Shown here one piece after another: positions 1 through 10,577 of a stretch of DNA of 64,000 nt (position 1 is the stretch's first letter; the number at the start of each line of letters is the position of its first letter). The DNA lies in assembly GCA_020637615.1 (NCBI GenBank), contig JACKKC010000001.1:62001-126000 (forward strand), written 5' to 3'. The DNA is from Rhodovulum sp. Lineage in GTDB: Bacteria > Pseudomonadota > Alphaproteobacteria > Rhodobacterales > Rhodobacteraceae. The position numbers were made by a program, and so were the translations under genes. Below the pieces are notes generated by a model, which saw only the letters and a list, made by a program, of their open reading frames with translations, did no database searches and was not told the origin of the DNA.

Positions 1-585
1 GGCGACAACATCGGCCGGACGGCGACGGTGGCGTTTCTCGCCGAGGCCGGCCGCCAGGTGGACGTGATCAAGCGCCGCGGCCGGCTGGCGGACCTGATCG
101 CGGTAGCGAAGCCCGACCGGGACCGCAACCTCGGCCACAACACGCTCAAGGCGGCGCTCTTCCACTCCGGGCGGCCGGTCCTGATGTGCCCGCATGCCGA
201 GACGCCGCCCGCGACGCTCGGGGCGCATGTCTCGCTCGCCTGGAACGGCAGCGCGGAGGCGGCGCGGGCGCTGTCGCAATGCATCAGCGTGCTGCGGACC
301 GCCGACGCGGTCTCGATCCTGTCCAACGGATCGGATTCCGGTCCGGGAACCTCGGCCGAGGATCTGGTCGATTTCCTGCGCCTGCACGGCATCGCCGCCA
401 CGATCGTGAAGTTCGACTCGCGGGGCAAGACCGGCCGCGAACTGCTGAAGGCCAGCGCCGCGGCCGGCGCGGACATGATGGTGATGGGCGCCTATGGCGA
501 CAGCCACGAGCGCGAGACCGTCTTCGGGGGCAATACCCAGACGGTGGTCGATACCGCCACCACGCCCGTCATCTTCAACCACTGA
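1..585 (+). CDS. Universal stress protein (UspA family), 5' end outside window
   Basis: The frame is open from base 1, so the true start lies upstream; 194 residues are visible. The middle (LAWNGSAEAARAL) looks like the first strand and helix of a UspA domain. The C-terminus has the nucleotide-binding pattern G-x2-G-x9-G-x-N/T (MGAYGD, then GGNTQ), so this is probably the second domain of a tandem-domain protein of about 280 residues. Such proteins are cytoplasmic and induced by stress or starvation. It lies 112 bp before the tctC start on the same strand. A shared transcript is possible but not shown. Confidence 0.85.
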   Translation, partial: GDNIGRTATVAFLAEAGRQVDVIKRRGRLADLIAVAKPDRDRNLGHNTLKAALFHSGRPVLMCPHAETPPATLGAHVSLAWNGSAEAARALSQCISVLRTADAVSILSNGSDSGPGTSAEDLVDFLRLHGIAATIVKFDSRGKTGRELLKASAAAGADMMVMGAYGDSHERETVFGGNTQTVVDTATTPVIFNH

Positions 586-697
586 AAGGACGAGACCGAG
601 GGAACGGAAGACGGAAGGTTTCAGGCCGCAGAACGAACGGCCGAAGGCAAGGCGAGAGACAACTCGCGAGCACACGAGAGCCAAACGGGAGGACCAA

Positions 698-1666
698 ATG
701 GCAAAGCACTTCAATATCCTGGCCGGCATGGCCGGCGCCGTCGCGCTGGGCGTGATGGCGGTGACGCCGGCAGCGGCCTGGGAGCCGACCAAGCCGGTCG
801 ACTTCGTGATCATGGCCGGCGCCGGCGGCGGCGCGGACCAGATCGCCCGGTTCCTGCAATCGGTCGCCGAGAAGAAGGATCTCACCAGCCGGCCGCTGGT
901 GCCCAACAACAAGGGCGGCGGCTCGGGCGCCGAGGCGCTGATCGCGCTCAACACCACGAACGATCCCGACCACACGATCCTGGTCACGCTGAACTCGTTC
1001 TTCACCACGCCGCTGCGCCAGCCCGACCTCGGCGTCGACATCACGACCTTCACGCCGGTGGCGATGATGGGCGTCGATCCCTTCGTGCTCTGGGTCCACA
1101 AGGACAGCGGCATCACCACCTTCGAGCAATGGCTTGAGACCGTGAAGGCGGCCAACGGCGAATACGTCATGGGCGGCACCGGCACCGGCCAGGAGGATTC
1201 GCTCGTCATCACCTTCCTCAAGGACGCCTACGGGCTCGACATCAAGTACATCCCCTATGACGGCGGCGGGGCGGTCGCGAAGGATCTGGCCGGCCAGCAG
1301 ATCATGGCCACTGTCAACAACCCCGCCGAGGCCAAGGGCTTCTACGAGGCCGGTGACGTGGTTCCGCTGGTCGCCTTCTCCGACGAGCGGCTTCCGGCCT
1401 TCCCGGACGTGCCGACCATCAAGGAGAAGGGGCAGGACTTCAGCTACTACAACCAGCGCGCCGTGGTCGGCGCTCCGGGCCAGTCCGCGGAGGCGGCCGA
1501 ATACTACCAGAACCTCTTCAAGACGATCTACGATTCCGAGGAATGGCAGGGCTACATGACTTCCGAGAGCCTGTCGCCGCTCTGGATGTCGCCCGACGAG
1601 CAGAAGGAATACTGGGCGCTCCAGGTCGAGCGCCACAAGGAACTGCTCGCCAACATGGAAGAGTAG
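698..1666 (+). CDS. tctC: Tripartite tricarboxylate transporter substrate-binding protein (TctC/Bug family)
   Basis: Periplasmic solute receptor of 322 residues. The ATG at 698 is chosen because GGGAGGA lies just upstream and it gives a clean signal peptide ending in TPAAA before Trp; longer in-frame versions have no such peptide. Family features include the glycine-rich ligand loop AGAGGGADQIARFL, the NNKGGGSGAEAL segment and YDGGGAVAKDLAG near residue 190. It is followed by tctB (42 bp) and tctA (47 bp) in the usual C-B-A order. Ligands of the family are carboxylates such as citrate or aromatic acids; the substrate here cannot be read from sequence. Confidence 0.93.
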   Translation: MAKHFNILAGMAGAVALGVMAVTPAAAWEPTKPVDFVIMAGAGGGADQIARFLQSVAEKKDLTSRPLVPNNKGGGSGAEALIALNTTNDPDHTILVTLNSFFTTPLRQPDLGVDITTFTPVAMMGVDPFVLWVHKDSGITTFEQWLETVKAANGEYVMGGTGTGQEDSLVITFLKDAYGLDIKYIPYDGGGAVAKDLAGQQIMATVNNPAEAKGFYEAGDVVPLVAFSDERLPAFPDVPTIKEKGQDFSYYNQRAVVGAPGQSAEAAEYYQNLFKTIYDSEEWQGYMTSESLSPLWMSPDEQKEYWALQVERHKELLANMEE

Positions 1667-1708
1667 ATCTCCGGCACCGATTTTCAGAAGTACTTCTGGG
1701 AGGCCAGA

Positions 1709-2212
1709 ATGAGACTTGGCGAAATCGTCACGGCCGCTGTGCTGGCCGCCCTGTCCATCTACATGATGTGGAAGAGTACCGATCTGAACATCGGCTATGT
1801 CGCCGGCAAAGGTCCGGGAGGCGGAGCCTGGCCGTTCTGGCTCTCGGCCATCATGCTCGTCTGCACGATCGTGATCGCCTTCAACTGGGCAAGGCGGACC
1901 TCTCCGCCTTCCCGCTCCACCGAGCCGGTGCTCGATGCCGACGGCCGCAGGATGCTGCTGCAGGTCGGCGGCGGGATCTTCGTCTTCGTGGCGCTGATCA
2001 ACGTCATCTCGATCTACGGCGCCATGGCGCTGTTCCTGTTCTACTACCTCTGGTTCCTCGGACGTCACGCGCTCTGGCTGGCACTGACCATCTCGATCGC
2101 GACGCCGATCGCGTTCTTCTTCTTCTTCGAGGCGCTGATGCGGATCACCCTGCCCAAGGGGATGAGCTTCACCGACCCGGTCTTCAACGTGCTCTACGAC
2201 ATCATCTACTGA
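1709..2212 (+). CDS. tctB: Tripartite tricarboxylate transporter small membrane subunit TctB
   Basis: 167 residues with four predicted membrane helices: about residues 5-24, 45-65, 85-105 and a long hydrophobic block near 115-145. This is the size and topology of TctB (DUF1468). It partners with TctA in the inner membrane. An AGG-rich ribosome site precedes the ATG. Its position between tctC and tctA makes the assignment secure despite the low conservation typical of this subunit. Confidence 0.9.
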   Translation: MRLGEIVTAAVLAALSIYMMWKSTDLNIGYVAGKGPGGGAWPFWLSAIMLVCTIVIAFNWARRTSPPSRSTEPVLDADGRRMLLQVGGGIFVFVALINVISIYGAMALFLFYYLWFLGRHALWLALTISIATPIAFFFFFEALMRITLPKGMSFTDPVFNVLYDIIY

Positions 2213-2259
2213 CCCCGAGCAGCAGTCGGTCCGCGGACCCGGGAGTGGAGTCCTGAACC

Positions 2260-3780
2260 ATGGAAATTCTGGAACTTCTCAGCCACGGCCTGTTCCTCGC
2301 GATCCAGCCGATGAACATCGCGCTGATCGTGGTCGGCGTGACGCTGGGCCTCTTCATCGGCGCGATGCCCGGACTCGGTTCGGTGAACGGCGTGGCGATC
2401 CTGCTGCCGATCACCTTCCTGGTGCCGCCGGCCTCGGCGATCATCTTCCTCGCGGCGATCTATTACGGCGCGATGTACGGCGGCGCGATCAGCTCGATCA
2501 CCCTCGGCATCCCGGGCGCCTCCACCGCCGTGGCGACGACCTTCGACGGGCGGCCGCTGGCGCTCAAGGGCCGCGCCAGCCTCGCGCTGGTGACCGCCGC
2601 GATCGCCTCCTTCGTCGGCGGCACGGTCTCCATCCTCCTCTTCACCGCCTTCGCGCCGCCGCTGGCGCATGTCGCGCTCAGCTTCGGGCCGCCGGAGATC
2701 TTCGCGCTGATGCTGCTCGCCTTCGCCACCTTCGTCGGGCTCGGCGGCGACGACATCCCCAAGACCGTGCTGTCGATCTGCCTCGGCCTGGTCTTCGCCT
2801 CGGTGGGCTTCGACCAGATCTCCGGCGCGCCGCGGCTGGTCTTCTTCGGCATCTCCGGCTTCCTGCACGGGATCAACTTCCTGGTGCTGGCCATCGGCGT
2901 CTACGGCATCGGCGAGATGCTCTGGACGCTCGACACCACGCGCGGGAAGATCACCAGCACCGAGGCGCGGATGACCTTCGCCGGCATCGTCGCGGACACG
3001 CGCGAATGCTTCGCCAAGGCCTGGAAGGGCATGTCGATCGGCTCGTTCCTGGGGTTCTTCGTCGGCATCCTTCCCGCCGCCGGTGCGACGCCCGGCTCGC
3101 TGATGTCCTATGGCGTGGCCAAGATGACCGGCCGCGACCCGGACTCCTACGGCCGGGGCAACCCCGACGGCGTCGCGGCGCCGGAAGCGGCCAACAACTC
3201 CGCCTCCACCGGCGCGATGCTGCCCATGCTGACCCTGGGCATTCCCGGCTCGCCGACCACGGCGATCCTCTTGGGCGGCATGGTGATCTGGGGCCTGACC
3301 CCCGGCCCGCGGCTCTTCACCGACCAGCCCGAATTCGTCTGGGGGCTGATCGGCTCGTTCTACGTGTCGAATTTCTTCGCGCTCGTCATCAACCTCAGCT
3401 TCATCCCGCTCTTCATCTGGATGCTGCGGATGCCCTTCACCATCCTCGCGCCGATGATCTTCGTGCTTTCGGTCGTCGGCGGCTATGCGGCCACCAACGA
3501 CATGCACGACGTCTGGCTGATGCTGATTTTCGGGATCAGCGCGTTCTTCCTGCGCAAGTTCGACTATCCGCTCGCCCCGGCGGTGCTCGCCATCGTGCTC
3601 GGCCCGATCGCCGAGCCCACGCTGCGCCAGTCGCTGCTCCTGTCCTCGGGCGATCCGTCGATCTTCTTCACGCGGCCGATCGCGGGCACGATCACGGTGA
3701 TCGCGATCATCCTGATCCTCCTGCCGCTCGTCGGCGTCATCCGCAGGAAGCTCCGCGGCACCAACAAGGCGAGCGCCTGA
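2260..3780 (+). CDS. tctA: Tripartite tricarboxylate transporter large membrane subunit TctA
   Basis: 506 residues, almost entirely hydrophobic with about eleven membrane segments, the normal TctA size. Signature stretches include GAMPGLGSVNGVAILLPITF near the N-terminus, YGAMYGGAISSITLGIPG, and ILPAAGATPGSLMSYG in the middle. TctA is the ion-driven translocation channel that accepts ligand from TctC. The operon ends here; the following 450 bp have no gene. Confidence 0.95.
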   Translation: MEILELLSHGLFLAIQPMNIALIVVGVTLGLFIGAMPGLGSVNGVAILLPITFLVPPASAIIFLAAIYYGAMYGGAISSITLGIPGASTAVATTFDGRPLALKGRASLALVTAAIASFVGGTVSILLFTAFAPPLAHVALSFGPPEIFALMLLAFATFVGLGGDDIPKTVLSICLGLVFASVGFDQISGAPRLVFFGISGFLHGINFLVLAIGVYGIGEMLWTLDTTRGKITSTEARMTFAGIVADTRECFAKAWKGMSIGSFLGFFVGILPAAGATPGSLMSYGVAKMTGRDPDSYGRGNPDGVAAPEAANNSASTGAMLPMLTLGIPGSPTTAILLGGMVIWGLTPGPRLFTDQPEFVWGLIGSFYVSNFFALVINLSFIPLFIWMLRMPFTILAPMIFVLSVVGGYAATNDMHDVWLMLIFGISAFFLRKFDYPLAPAVLAIVLGPIAEPTLRQSLLLSSGDPSIFFTRPIAGTITVIAIILILLPLVGVIRRKLRGTNKASA

Positions 3781-3890
3781 TCCGACATCCGGGTGAATCG
3801 ATCGGAATTGACCCAACGGCCCTTCTGTCCGACCGGCGCTGCGGCCTCCTGGATCAACCGCCGGGTCAGTAAAGAGGCCGCGCCGTCTTC

Positions 3891-4083
3891 CCCCGGACCG
3901 CAAAGGCGAGGCGCCGGTGGCGCGTCGCCCGGTCCGGTCGCCCGAAGGCGCAAGCCGCAGGGCGAAGGGGGTGCAGCTTCCCCGTCGGTCGAGGATCGGG
4001 CCGCGTCGGCCCTGGACGGCGTGCGAAGCGCGCCGGCCCCCGGCAGGACCGACGCGGCCCGATCGACACCGGTCGATCGGGCT
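3891..4083 (+). repeat. Dispersed repeat family 1, copy 1
   Basis: This ~193-bp block reappears in the same orientation at 28544-28738, with long identical runs (for example the stretch around GGCGCCGGTGGCGCGTCGCC) separated by scattered substitutions. Both copies lie in gaps of more than 400 bp after a gene. The whole gap 3781-4230 holds only this repeat and the palindromic motif at 4171-4206. Open frames across it look like by-products of high GC. I cannot tell whether it is a mobile, structural or RNA-level element. Confidence 0.75.
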
Positions 4084-4170
4084 GGAATACAACGGCCGTG
4101 GAGAAACGAGAGTCGCCGGCGATGGGCGCTGCAGCATCGGCTCAAAGATCAACGGCCGGAATACGTGTGT

Positions 4171-4206
4171 AAAATCAACCTATTACACGATGTCCCCATG
4201 GGGACA
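4171..4206 (+). repeat. AAAATCAA-N12-TGTCCCC palindromic motif, copy A
   Basis: AAAATCAACCTATTACACGA is followed directly by the perfect palindrome TGTCCCCATGGGGACA at 4191-4206. The same layout occurs at 63151-63186 and, more loosely, at 38820-38856. Copies A and C both lie just past the 3' end of a minus-strand gene (4231 and 63228). It may be a terminator-like or protein-binding element. The function is unknown to me. Confidence 0.5.
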
Positions 4207-4230
4207 CCCCAAAAAGCCGGACCGCGAGGG

Positions 4231-5310
<1,080 letters not shown>

Positions 5311-5333
5311 GCCTTGCTCCTCCTCTCGCGCGC

Positions 5334-6404
5334 TCAGCGCGTCCTGGCCCGCCAGTCGGCGTATTTCGGGCTGTCCGCCCCGATCGGCAGGTCCACCTGC
5401 GCGCCGGTATCGGACGATTGATAGATCGCGGTCACCAGCTCGAGCGCGCGCCGGGCGTCGAGGCTGCTGACCGGCAGCGGGCCCTTGCCCGTCAGATGGT
5501 CGTGGAAACGCGCCATCTGCGAGGTGAAGCGCGGGCCGACCGGCTGCCAGTCCCCGATGACCTCGTCGATCCGGGCCTGCACCGCGTCGCTGGCCGCGAG
5601 GATCTTCCAGGGATCGTTGCCGGGCGCATAGGGGGCATGGGACGATTCGAAGGTGACGTTCTCGAAATGCAGCCGCATCCGGCTGATCTCCTCCTGCGAG
5701 CCGAGAGTGCAGGAAAGCGTCGCGAGCGCCCCGGATTCCATGAGCAGGCTGGCACTGGCGCAATCCTCGACCTCGATGTCGTTGACCCGCGTGGCGACGC
5801 GGCCGAAGACCTTGGCGACCGGCCCCATGAGATACATCAGCATGTCGTGCAGATGCAGGGCATGGGTGACGAGCACGCCCCCGAGCTCGGTCGCCCATTT
5901 CCCGCGCCAGGCGACCGAATAATAGTCGGGCGTGCGCTTCCAGAAGGTCTCGACGCTGCCGACATAGGGCTTGCCGGCGATGCCCGCCTCGATGATGCGC
6001 TTGGCCTTCCCGATGCCGTCGCCGTTGCGGTACTGGAAGATCGGCATCAGCACGCCGGCCGCGCTCCGCTCCGCGGCCATGATCGCGTCGACATCGGCGA
6101 GCGAGCCGGTGAGCGGCTTCTCGCAGACCACGTGCTTGCCGCTGGCGAGCGCCGCCTCGACCTGGCGGCGGTGGATCGACGGGGGCGTGCAGATGTCGAT
6201 GATGTCGAGGCGCTCGTCGGCGAGCATCGCCTCGAAGCTCCTGGTGCGCTCGGGCACGCCGAACTCCCCGGCCACCGCCTCGAGCCGCGCCTCGTCCAGG
6301 TCGCAGACGGTATGGACCTCGAAGCCCGGGTGCGGCGCATAGCCCTCCACGATATGCGATCGGCCGATGTTGAGGCCGACGATACCGACCCTCAGGATCG
6401 TCAT
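5334..6404 (-). CDS. Gfo/Idh/MocA family NAD(P)-dependent oxidoreductase (first of three)
   Basis: 356 residues. An N-terminal Rossmann fold (VGIVGLNIGRSHI) replaces the strict GxGxxG. The conserved catalytic EKP is at residues 95-97, followed by the C-terminal substrate-binding domain. Such enzymes oxidise sugars, inositols or their derivatives, often making 3-keto sugars. It sits inside a sugar-type ABC operon, so it probably acts on the imported compound. The ATG at 6404 is chosen because the Rossmann strand starts right after it; longer forms add only low-complexity sequence. Confidence 0.9.
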   Translation of the reverse strand: MTILRVGIVGLNIGRSHIVEGYAPHPGFEVHTVCDLDEARLEAVAGEFGVPERTRSFEAMLADERLDIIDICTPPSIHRRQVEAALASGKHVVCEKPLTGSLADVDAIMAAERSAAGVLMPIFQYRNGDGIGKAKRIIEAGIAGKPYVGSVETFWKRTPDYYSVAWRGKWATELGGVLVTHALHLHDMLMYLMGPVAKVFGRVATRVNDIEVEDCASASLLMESGALATLSCTLGSQEEISRMRLHFENVTFESSHAPYAPGNDPWKILAASDAVQARIDEVIGDWQPVGPRFTSQMARFHDHLTGKGPLPVSSLDARRALELVTAIYQSSDTGAQVDLPIGADSPKYADWRARTR

Positions 6405-6528
6405 GCCCGCGCCTCCCCGGCCGCGCCCCGAAGCCGGCCGTCGACCTCTCCGCATGCCCGGGCGCGGTCCGGTGCCGCGGCAGCAAAGCACAAGCTTCTC
6501 ATGGTGAAGTCCTCGACAAGGGGCCGGC

Positions 6529-7413
6529 TCAGCGCTTCATGCCGGTGGTGGCGATGCCCTCGATCAGCAGCCGCTGGAAGAACAGGAAGAAGAAGAACAC
6601 AGGCACCAGCGTCAGCGTCGACATCGCGAAGAGCCCGCCCCAGTCCGACTGGCTCGACGAGTCCACGAAGGAGCGCAGGCCGAGCTGGACCGTGAAGTTC
6701 CGCATGTCGTTGAGATAGATCAGCGGCCCGAAGAAATCGTCCCAGGTCCAGAGGAAGGAGAAGATCGCGGCGGTGGCGAGCACGGGCATCGACAGCGGCA
6801 GCATGATCTTCCAGTAGATGCGCCAGGGCGAGCAGCCGTCCATCATCGCCGCCTCGTCGAGCTCGCGCGGGATGCCACGGAAGAACTGCACCATCAGGAA
6901 GATGAAGAAGGCGTCATGGGCGAGGAATTTCGGCACGACCAGCGGCAGGAAGGTGTCGACCCAGCCGAGGTTGAGGAACAGCACGTATTGCGGGATCAGC
7001 GTCACGTGATAGGGGATCATCAGCGTGCCGAGCATGATCGCGAACCAGAAGTTGCGGCCGCGGAACTTCAGCCGCGCGAAGGCATAGGCGGCCAGCGAGC
7101 AGGCCATCACGTTGCCGATCACGCTCAGCACCGCGATCACGAAGGAGTTGCGGAAGAAGACGCCGAAGGATTCCTGCAACCCGAACCAGCCGCGGCGATA
7201 GGCCTCGAAACTGATCTCTGACGGCCAGATCGAGGTCGAGCCGAAGATCTCCGCCTCCGGGCGCAGCGAGGCCGAGAGCATCCAGAGCAACGGATAGAGC
7301 ATCAGGACCGATGCGGCGATCAGCAGCCCGTGCACCACGAGATTGAGGATGCGCCGGCGGCGGGCCGCGGCCTCGAGGTCCGCCGCGGCGACGGAAAGCG
7401 TGGCGTCAGTCAT
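6529..7413 (-). CDS. Carbohydrate ABC transporter permease, MalG type
   Basis: 294-residue inner-membrane permease with six predicted helices. The EAA loop is at ELDEAAMMDGCSPWRIYWKI and couples to the ATPase. An N-terminal helix follows a short charged tail, as in the CUT1 class of sugar transporters. Its start overlaps the end of the MalF-type gene by 8 bp, implying translational coupling. The 124 bp to the next gene contain no clear feature. Confidence 0.93.
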   Translation of the reverse strand: MTDATLSVAAADLEAAARRRRILNLVVHGLLIAASVLMLYPLLWMLSASLRPEAEIFGSTSIWPSEISFEAYRRGWFGLQESFGVFFRNSFVIAVLSVIGNVMACSLAAYAFARLKFRGRNFWFAIMLGTLMIPYHVTLIPQYVLFLNLGWVDTFLPLVVPKFLAHDAFFIFLMVQFFRGIPRELDEAAMMDGCSPWRIYWKIMLPLSMPVLATAAIFSFLWTWDDFFGPLIYLNDMRNFTVQLGLRSFVDSSSQSDWGGLFAMSTLTLVPVFFFFLFFQRLLIEGIATTGMKR

Positions 7414-8359
7414 CGTAATGCACCCAGTAGCGAGAGCTGAGGAACGACAGCGCCGTGAAGGCGGCGATGATCACGACGAGGATCCAGGCCAGCGCCGAGG
7501 CATAGCCCATGCGCAGGAAACCGAAGGCCTCCTGGTAGAGGTAGAGCGTGTAGAAGAGCGTCGAGTTGACCGGCCCACCGGTGCCTCCCGAGATGATGAA
7601 GGCAGGGGTGAAGGCTTTGAAGGATTCAATGGTCTGGACCACGGCGTTGAAGAAGATCACCGGCGTCAGGAGCGGCAGGGTGATCTTCCAGAACTGCCGC
7701 GACTTCGAGGCACCATCGAGGCTCGCGGCCTCGTACATGTCGGTCGGGATCTGGCGCAGGCCGGCGAGGAAGATGATCATCGGCGAGCCGAACTGCCAGA
7801 CCGAGAGGATGATCAGCGTCCAGAGCGCATAGTCGGGATGCGAGATCCAGCTCGGCCCCTCGATCCCGAAGGTCGCGAGGAAGCTGTTGACCAGGCCGTC
7901 GCGGGCGAAGAGCTGCCGCCAGAGAACGGCGATCGCGACCGAGGTCCCGAGCAGCGAGGGCAGGTAGAAGATCGCGCGGTAGAGCGGCAGCCCGCGGATG
8001 CCGCGGTTCAGCGCCACCGCCACCGCCAGGGCGAAGGCGAGCTTCAGCGGCACCGAGAAGATCACGAAGAAGAGCGTGACCCGCATCGAGGCCATGAACT
8101 TGGCGTCGGCGGTGAAGATGCGCTCGTAATTCGCCGTGCCCACCCAGTTCGGCGGGCGCAGCAGGTCGAAATCGGTGAGCGAGAGGTAGAGCGAGATCAG
8201 CGCCGGCCCGGCCGTCAGCACCATGAAGCCGATCAGCCAGGGGGCCAGGAACATGTAGCCCGCGCCGTTCGCCGACCAGAACCGGGCGAACCGGCCGGCG
8301 CGTTCCGCCCCCGCCGCGCCCGCGGCGGCGGGCGCGGGCATGGCCTGCGGCCTTTCCAT
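7406..8359 (-). CDS. Carbohydrate ABC transporter permease, MalF type
   Basis: 317-residue permease partner of the MalG-type protein. It has six helices and an EAA loop near MYEAASLDGASKSRQFWKI. The first 40 residues are Ala/Gly-rich and cytoplasmic. It starts 4 bp after the binding-protein gene ends and overlaps the next gene by 8 bp, so the transport genes form one tight operon. The CUT1 arrangement (one binding protein, two permeases, one separate ATPase) suits oligosaccharides or polyols. Confidence 0.93.
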   Translation of the reverse strand: MERPQAMPAPAAAGAAGAERAGRFARFWSANGAGYMFLAPWLIGFMVLTAGPALISLYLSLTDFDLLRPPNWVGTANYERIFTADAKFMASMRVTLFFVIFSVPLKLAFALAVAVALNRGIRGLPLYRAIFYLPSLLGTSVAIAVLWRQLFARDGLVNSFLATFGIEGPSWISHPDYALWTLIILSVWQFGSPMIIFLAGLRQIPTDMYEAASLDGASKSRQFWKITLPLLTPVIFFNAVVQTIESFKAFTPAFIISGGTGGPVNSTLFYTLYLYQEAFGFLRMGYASALAWILVVIIAAFTALSFLSSRYWVHYDD

Positions 8360-8363
8360 CGGC

Positions 8364-9653
8364 TCAGCCCCGTTCGAGGATTGCGGTGGCCTCGGAGATC
8401 AGCGCCTCGGCGCCCGCTTCCGGCGGCGTGCCGAAACCGACTTCCTCGTTGATCCGCTTCAGCGCGAACTGGATCTCGCCGGCTCCGGCGGGCGGCGGCG
8501 GCGGCAGCGGGCCGGCGAGGTCGCCGAGGCTCTCGATATAGTCGATCTGCGCCTGCCCGAGCGCGTCGAGCGAGGCCTTGAGCGCCTCGCGCACCGGCGC
8601 CGATTCGGGCACGCCCCTCTCCACGCCGAGCACTTCGGTTGCGGCGGGATCGTTGACGAAGAAGCTGACGAAACCCGCGGCTTCCGCCGGAACGCCGCTG
8701 TTGGCCGACAGGCTGAAGAACATCGACGGCTTGAGGTACTGGCCGGGCTTCGAATCCGGGCCGCCGATGGGGTAGGGCACCATGACGAGCGGCGTCTGGC
8801 TCATCCCCTGGTAGCCGACGATCTGGTTGGAATGGGCGAAGGATACCCCGGCGTGGCCGAGCGAGACCATGCTGGTCTCGATGTTGAGCTGGTCGAGCGC
8901 CTGCAAGTCCGCCGGAACGCAGGCGCCGCTCTCGCGCATCGCCTGCCACATGGCGAACCATGCGGTCGCGTCCTCCGCGTCGAAGCCCAGCTTGCTCTCG
9001 GCGTCGTAGAGTGCCTTGCCGCGCTGGCGCAGCCAGCCCTCGAAGGTGGGCTCGAGGCCCCCGGCATCGGCCGAGCCATAGAAGCCCCGCTTTCCGGCCT
9101 TCTCGGTCAGTTCGGCGGCGCGGGCCGCGAAATCGTCCCAGGTGATGCCCTTCTCGGGCAGGGCCACCCCGGCCTCCTCGAAGGCCGCCTGGCTCACGAT
9201 CATCGTGCTCGAATTGGCGCCGAGGCTGACGCCGTAGGTCTTGCCGTCGACCTGGCCGCCGGCGATCGCCTCCTGGGAGAATCCCGAGAGATCGAGCGCG
9301 CCGTCGGCCATCGCGTCGTCGAGCGCGAGCAGGACGCCGCGGCGCGCGTATTCGAAGATGTAGCGGTAATCCATCTGCATGACGTCGGGGGCATTGCCGC
9401 CGGCGGTCTGGGTGGCGAGCCGCGCCCAATAGGCATCCCAGCCGGCGCTTTCCCCCTCGACCGCGACGCCCGGATTGGCGCCGGTGAAGAGATCGATCAC
9501 CGCCGCGGTGCGCTCGTTGCGGTTCTGCGACCCCCACCAGAGCAGGCGGATCCGGGCGTCCTGCGCCCAGGCGGCCGGAATGCCCAGGGCCCCGAGCGAT
9601 CCGAACGCCGCGGCTCCCGCGAGTACCCCGCGCCTGTCGATACGAGTGGTCAT
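8364..9653 (-). CDS. Sugar ABC transporter extracellular solute-binding protein, Tat-type signal
   Basis: 429 residues, family 1 solute-binding fold. The N-terminus IDRRGVLAGAA followed by a hydrophobic stretch ending PAAWA resembles a twin-arginine signal, suggesting export in folded form. The mature protein begins near QDARIRLLWWGSQN, typical of CUT1 receptors. It is the first gene of the minus-strand operon; the operator-like dyad at 9719-9734 lies 66 bp before the start. The ligand cannot be deduced. Confidence 0.92.
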   Translation of the reverse strand: MTTRIDRRGVLAGAAAFGSLGALGIPAAWAQDARIRLLWWGSQNRNERTAAVIDLFTGANPGVAVEGESAGWDAYWARLATQTAGGNAPDVMQMDYRYIFEYARRGVLLALDDAMADGALDLSGFSQEAIAGGQVDGKTYGVSLGANSSTMIVSQAAFEEAGVALPEKGITWDDFAARAAELTEKAGKRGFYGSADAGGLEPTFEGWLRQRGKALYDAESKLGFDAEDATAWFAMWQAMRESGACVPADLQALDQLNIETSMVSLGHAGVSFAHSNQIVGYQGMSQTPLVMVPYPIGGPDSKPGQYLKPSMFFSLSANSGVPAEAAGFVSFFVNDPAATEVLGVERGVPESAPVREALKASLDALGQAQIDYIESLGDLAGPLPPPPPAGAGEIQFALKRINEEVGFGTPPEAGAEALISEATAILERG

Positions 9654-9718
9654 GAACGGATGTCCTCCCCTTGCGACCGCCCCCGCCGGGCGGTGATGCC
9701 ATGCCGTTTCGACGGCGA

Positions 9719-9734
9719 ATAACTATTTGGTTAC
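9719..9734 (-). promoter_or_regulatory. Candidate TetR operator, site 1
   Basis: On the minus strand this reads GTAACCAAATAGTTAT, an imperfect dyad with half-sites GTAAC(C/T) and AGTTA(C/T) around a 4-bp centre. Thirteen of 16 positions match the perfect dyad at 10578-10593. It lies between the divergent binding-protein gene and the tetR-like gene, in a short AT-rich patch, so one site could control both directions. Confidence 0.7.
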
Positions 9735-9860
9735 TTATTACGCGTAGGACATGACACTTGTCAAGCGCCTTGCGCATTGCATAGCAAAAGATCGACAGCC
9801 ATGCCCGGCCGTGACCGCCATCCGCGGCCGCCCGGCCCGGGCCGCGACGCAGGAACGCCG

Positions 9861-10541
9861 ATGCAAGCCGATGATTCTTCTGACCAGCCGCAGGACGGCA
9901 CCGCCGAAGCGCGGCCGGCCCTCCGCGACCCCGAGCGCACCAGCGCCGCGATCCTGGAAGCCGCGACGCGGGAATTCGCCGAAAAGGGCTTCGGCGGCGC
10001 GCGGGTCGATTCGATCGCGGCGCGGGCCGGAACCAACAAGCGCATGCTCTACCACTACTTCGGCGACAAGGAGGCGCTCTACCTCGTCGTGCTCGAGGAG
10101 GCCTACGGCCGCATCCGCGATGCGGAGATGACCCTCGACCTCGGTCGCCGCGACCCGGAAGAGGGGCTGCGCGAACTGGCGCTCTTCACCTGGCGCTATT
10201 TCGTCGCCCATCCCGAGCTCATCAGCCTGCTCAATACCGAGAACCTGCTGCGCGCCCGCTTCCTCAAGGGCTCCAGGCGCATCCGCAAGATGCATACCCA
10301 TCTGGTCGACCAACTCGCCTCGGTGCTCGACCGCGGCGCGCGCAGCGGCGTCTTCGCCGCCGGGCTCGACCCGCTGCACGTCTACCTGACCATCGCCTCG
10401 CTCTCGGTCTTCTACCTGTCGAACCAGTACACGCTCTCGGTGATCTTCGACCGCACGCTCGGCGAGGAGGCCCAGCTGGCGGCCTGGGAAAAGCACGTGG
10501 TCCACGTGGTGCTCGCCTCGGTCCGCGCCGCGCCCGGCTAG
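9861..10541 (+). CDS. TetR family transcriptional regulator of the flanking sugar operons
   Basis: 226 residues from the ATG at 9861, which has AGGA 6 bp upstream; an in-frame ATG at 9777 would add a Pro/Arg-rich tail. The N-terminal helix-turn-helix runs from AAILEAATREFAEKGF through RVDSIAARAGTNKRMLYHYF, near residues 30-80. The rest is the helical ligand domain. It is flanked on both sides by the matching dyads at 9719 and 10578, each in front of a catabolic operon. I infer that it represses both and its own gene until an intermediate binds. Confidence 0.9.
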   Translation: MQADDSSDQPQDGTAEARPALRDPERTSAAILEAATREFAEKGFGGARVDSIAARAGTNKRMLYHYFGDKEALYLVVLEEAYGRIRDAEMTLDLGRRDPEEGLRELALFTWRYFVAHPELISLLNTENLLRARFLKGSRRIRKMHTHLVDQLASVLDRGARSGVFAAGLDPLHVYLTIASLSVFYLSNQYTLSVIFDRTLGEEAQLAAWEKHVVHVVLASVRAAPG

Positions 10542-10577
10542 CTTCCTGTTGACAAGCCGCCCGTCACCTGCCAGTTA

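Noticed and set aside
575..2068. Long open frame antisense to tctC and tctB
   Set aside because: His/Arg/Gly-rich translation without domain, lying wholly over well-supported genes; a by-product of high GC.
2206..4152. 648-residue minus-strand frame over tctA
   Set aside because: Composition (Arg, Glu, Asp, His, Gln) is typical of shadow frames; tctA on the other strand is certain.
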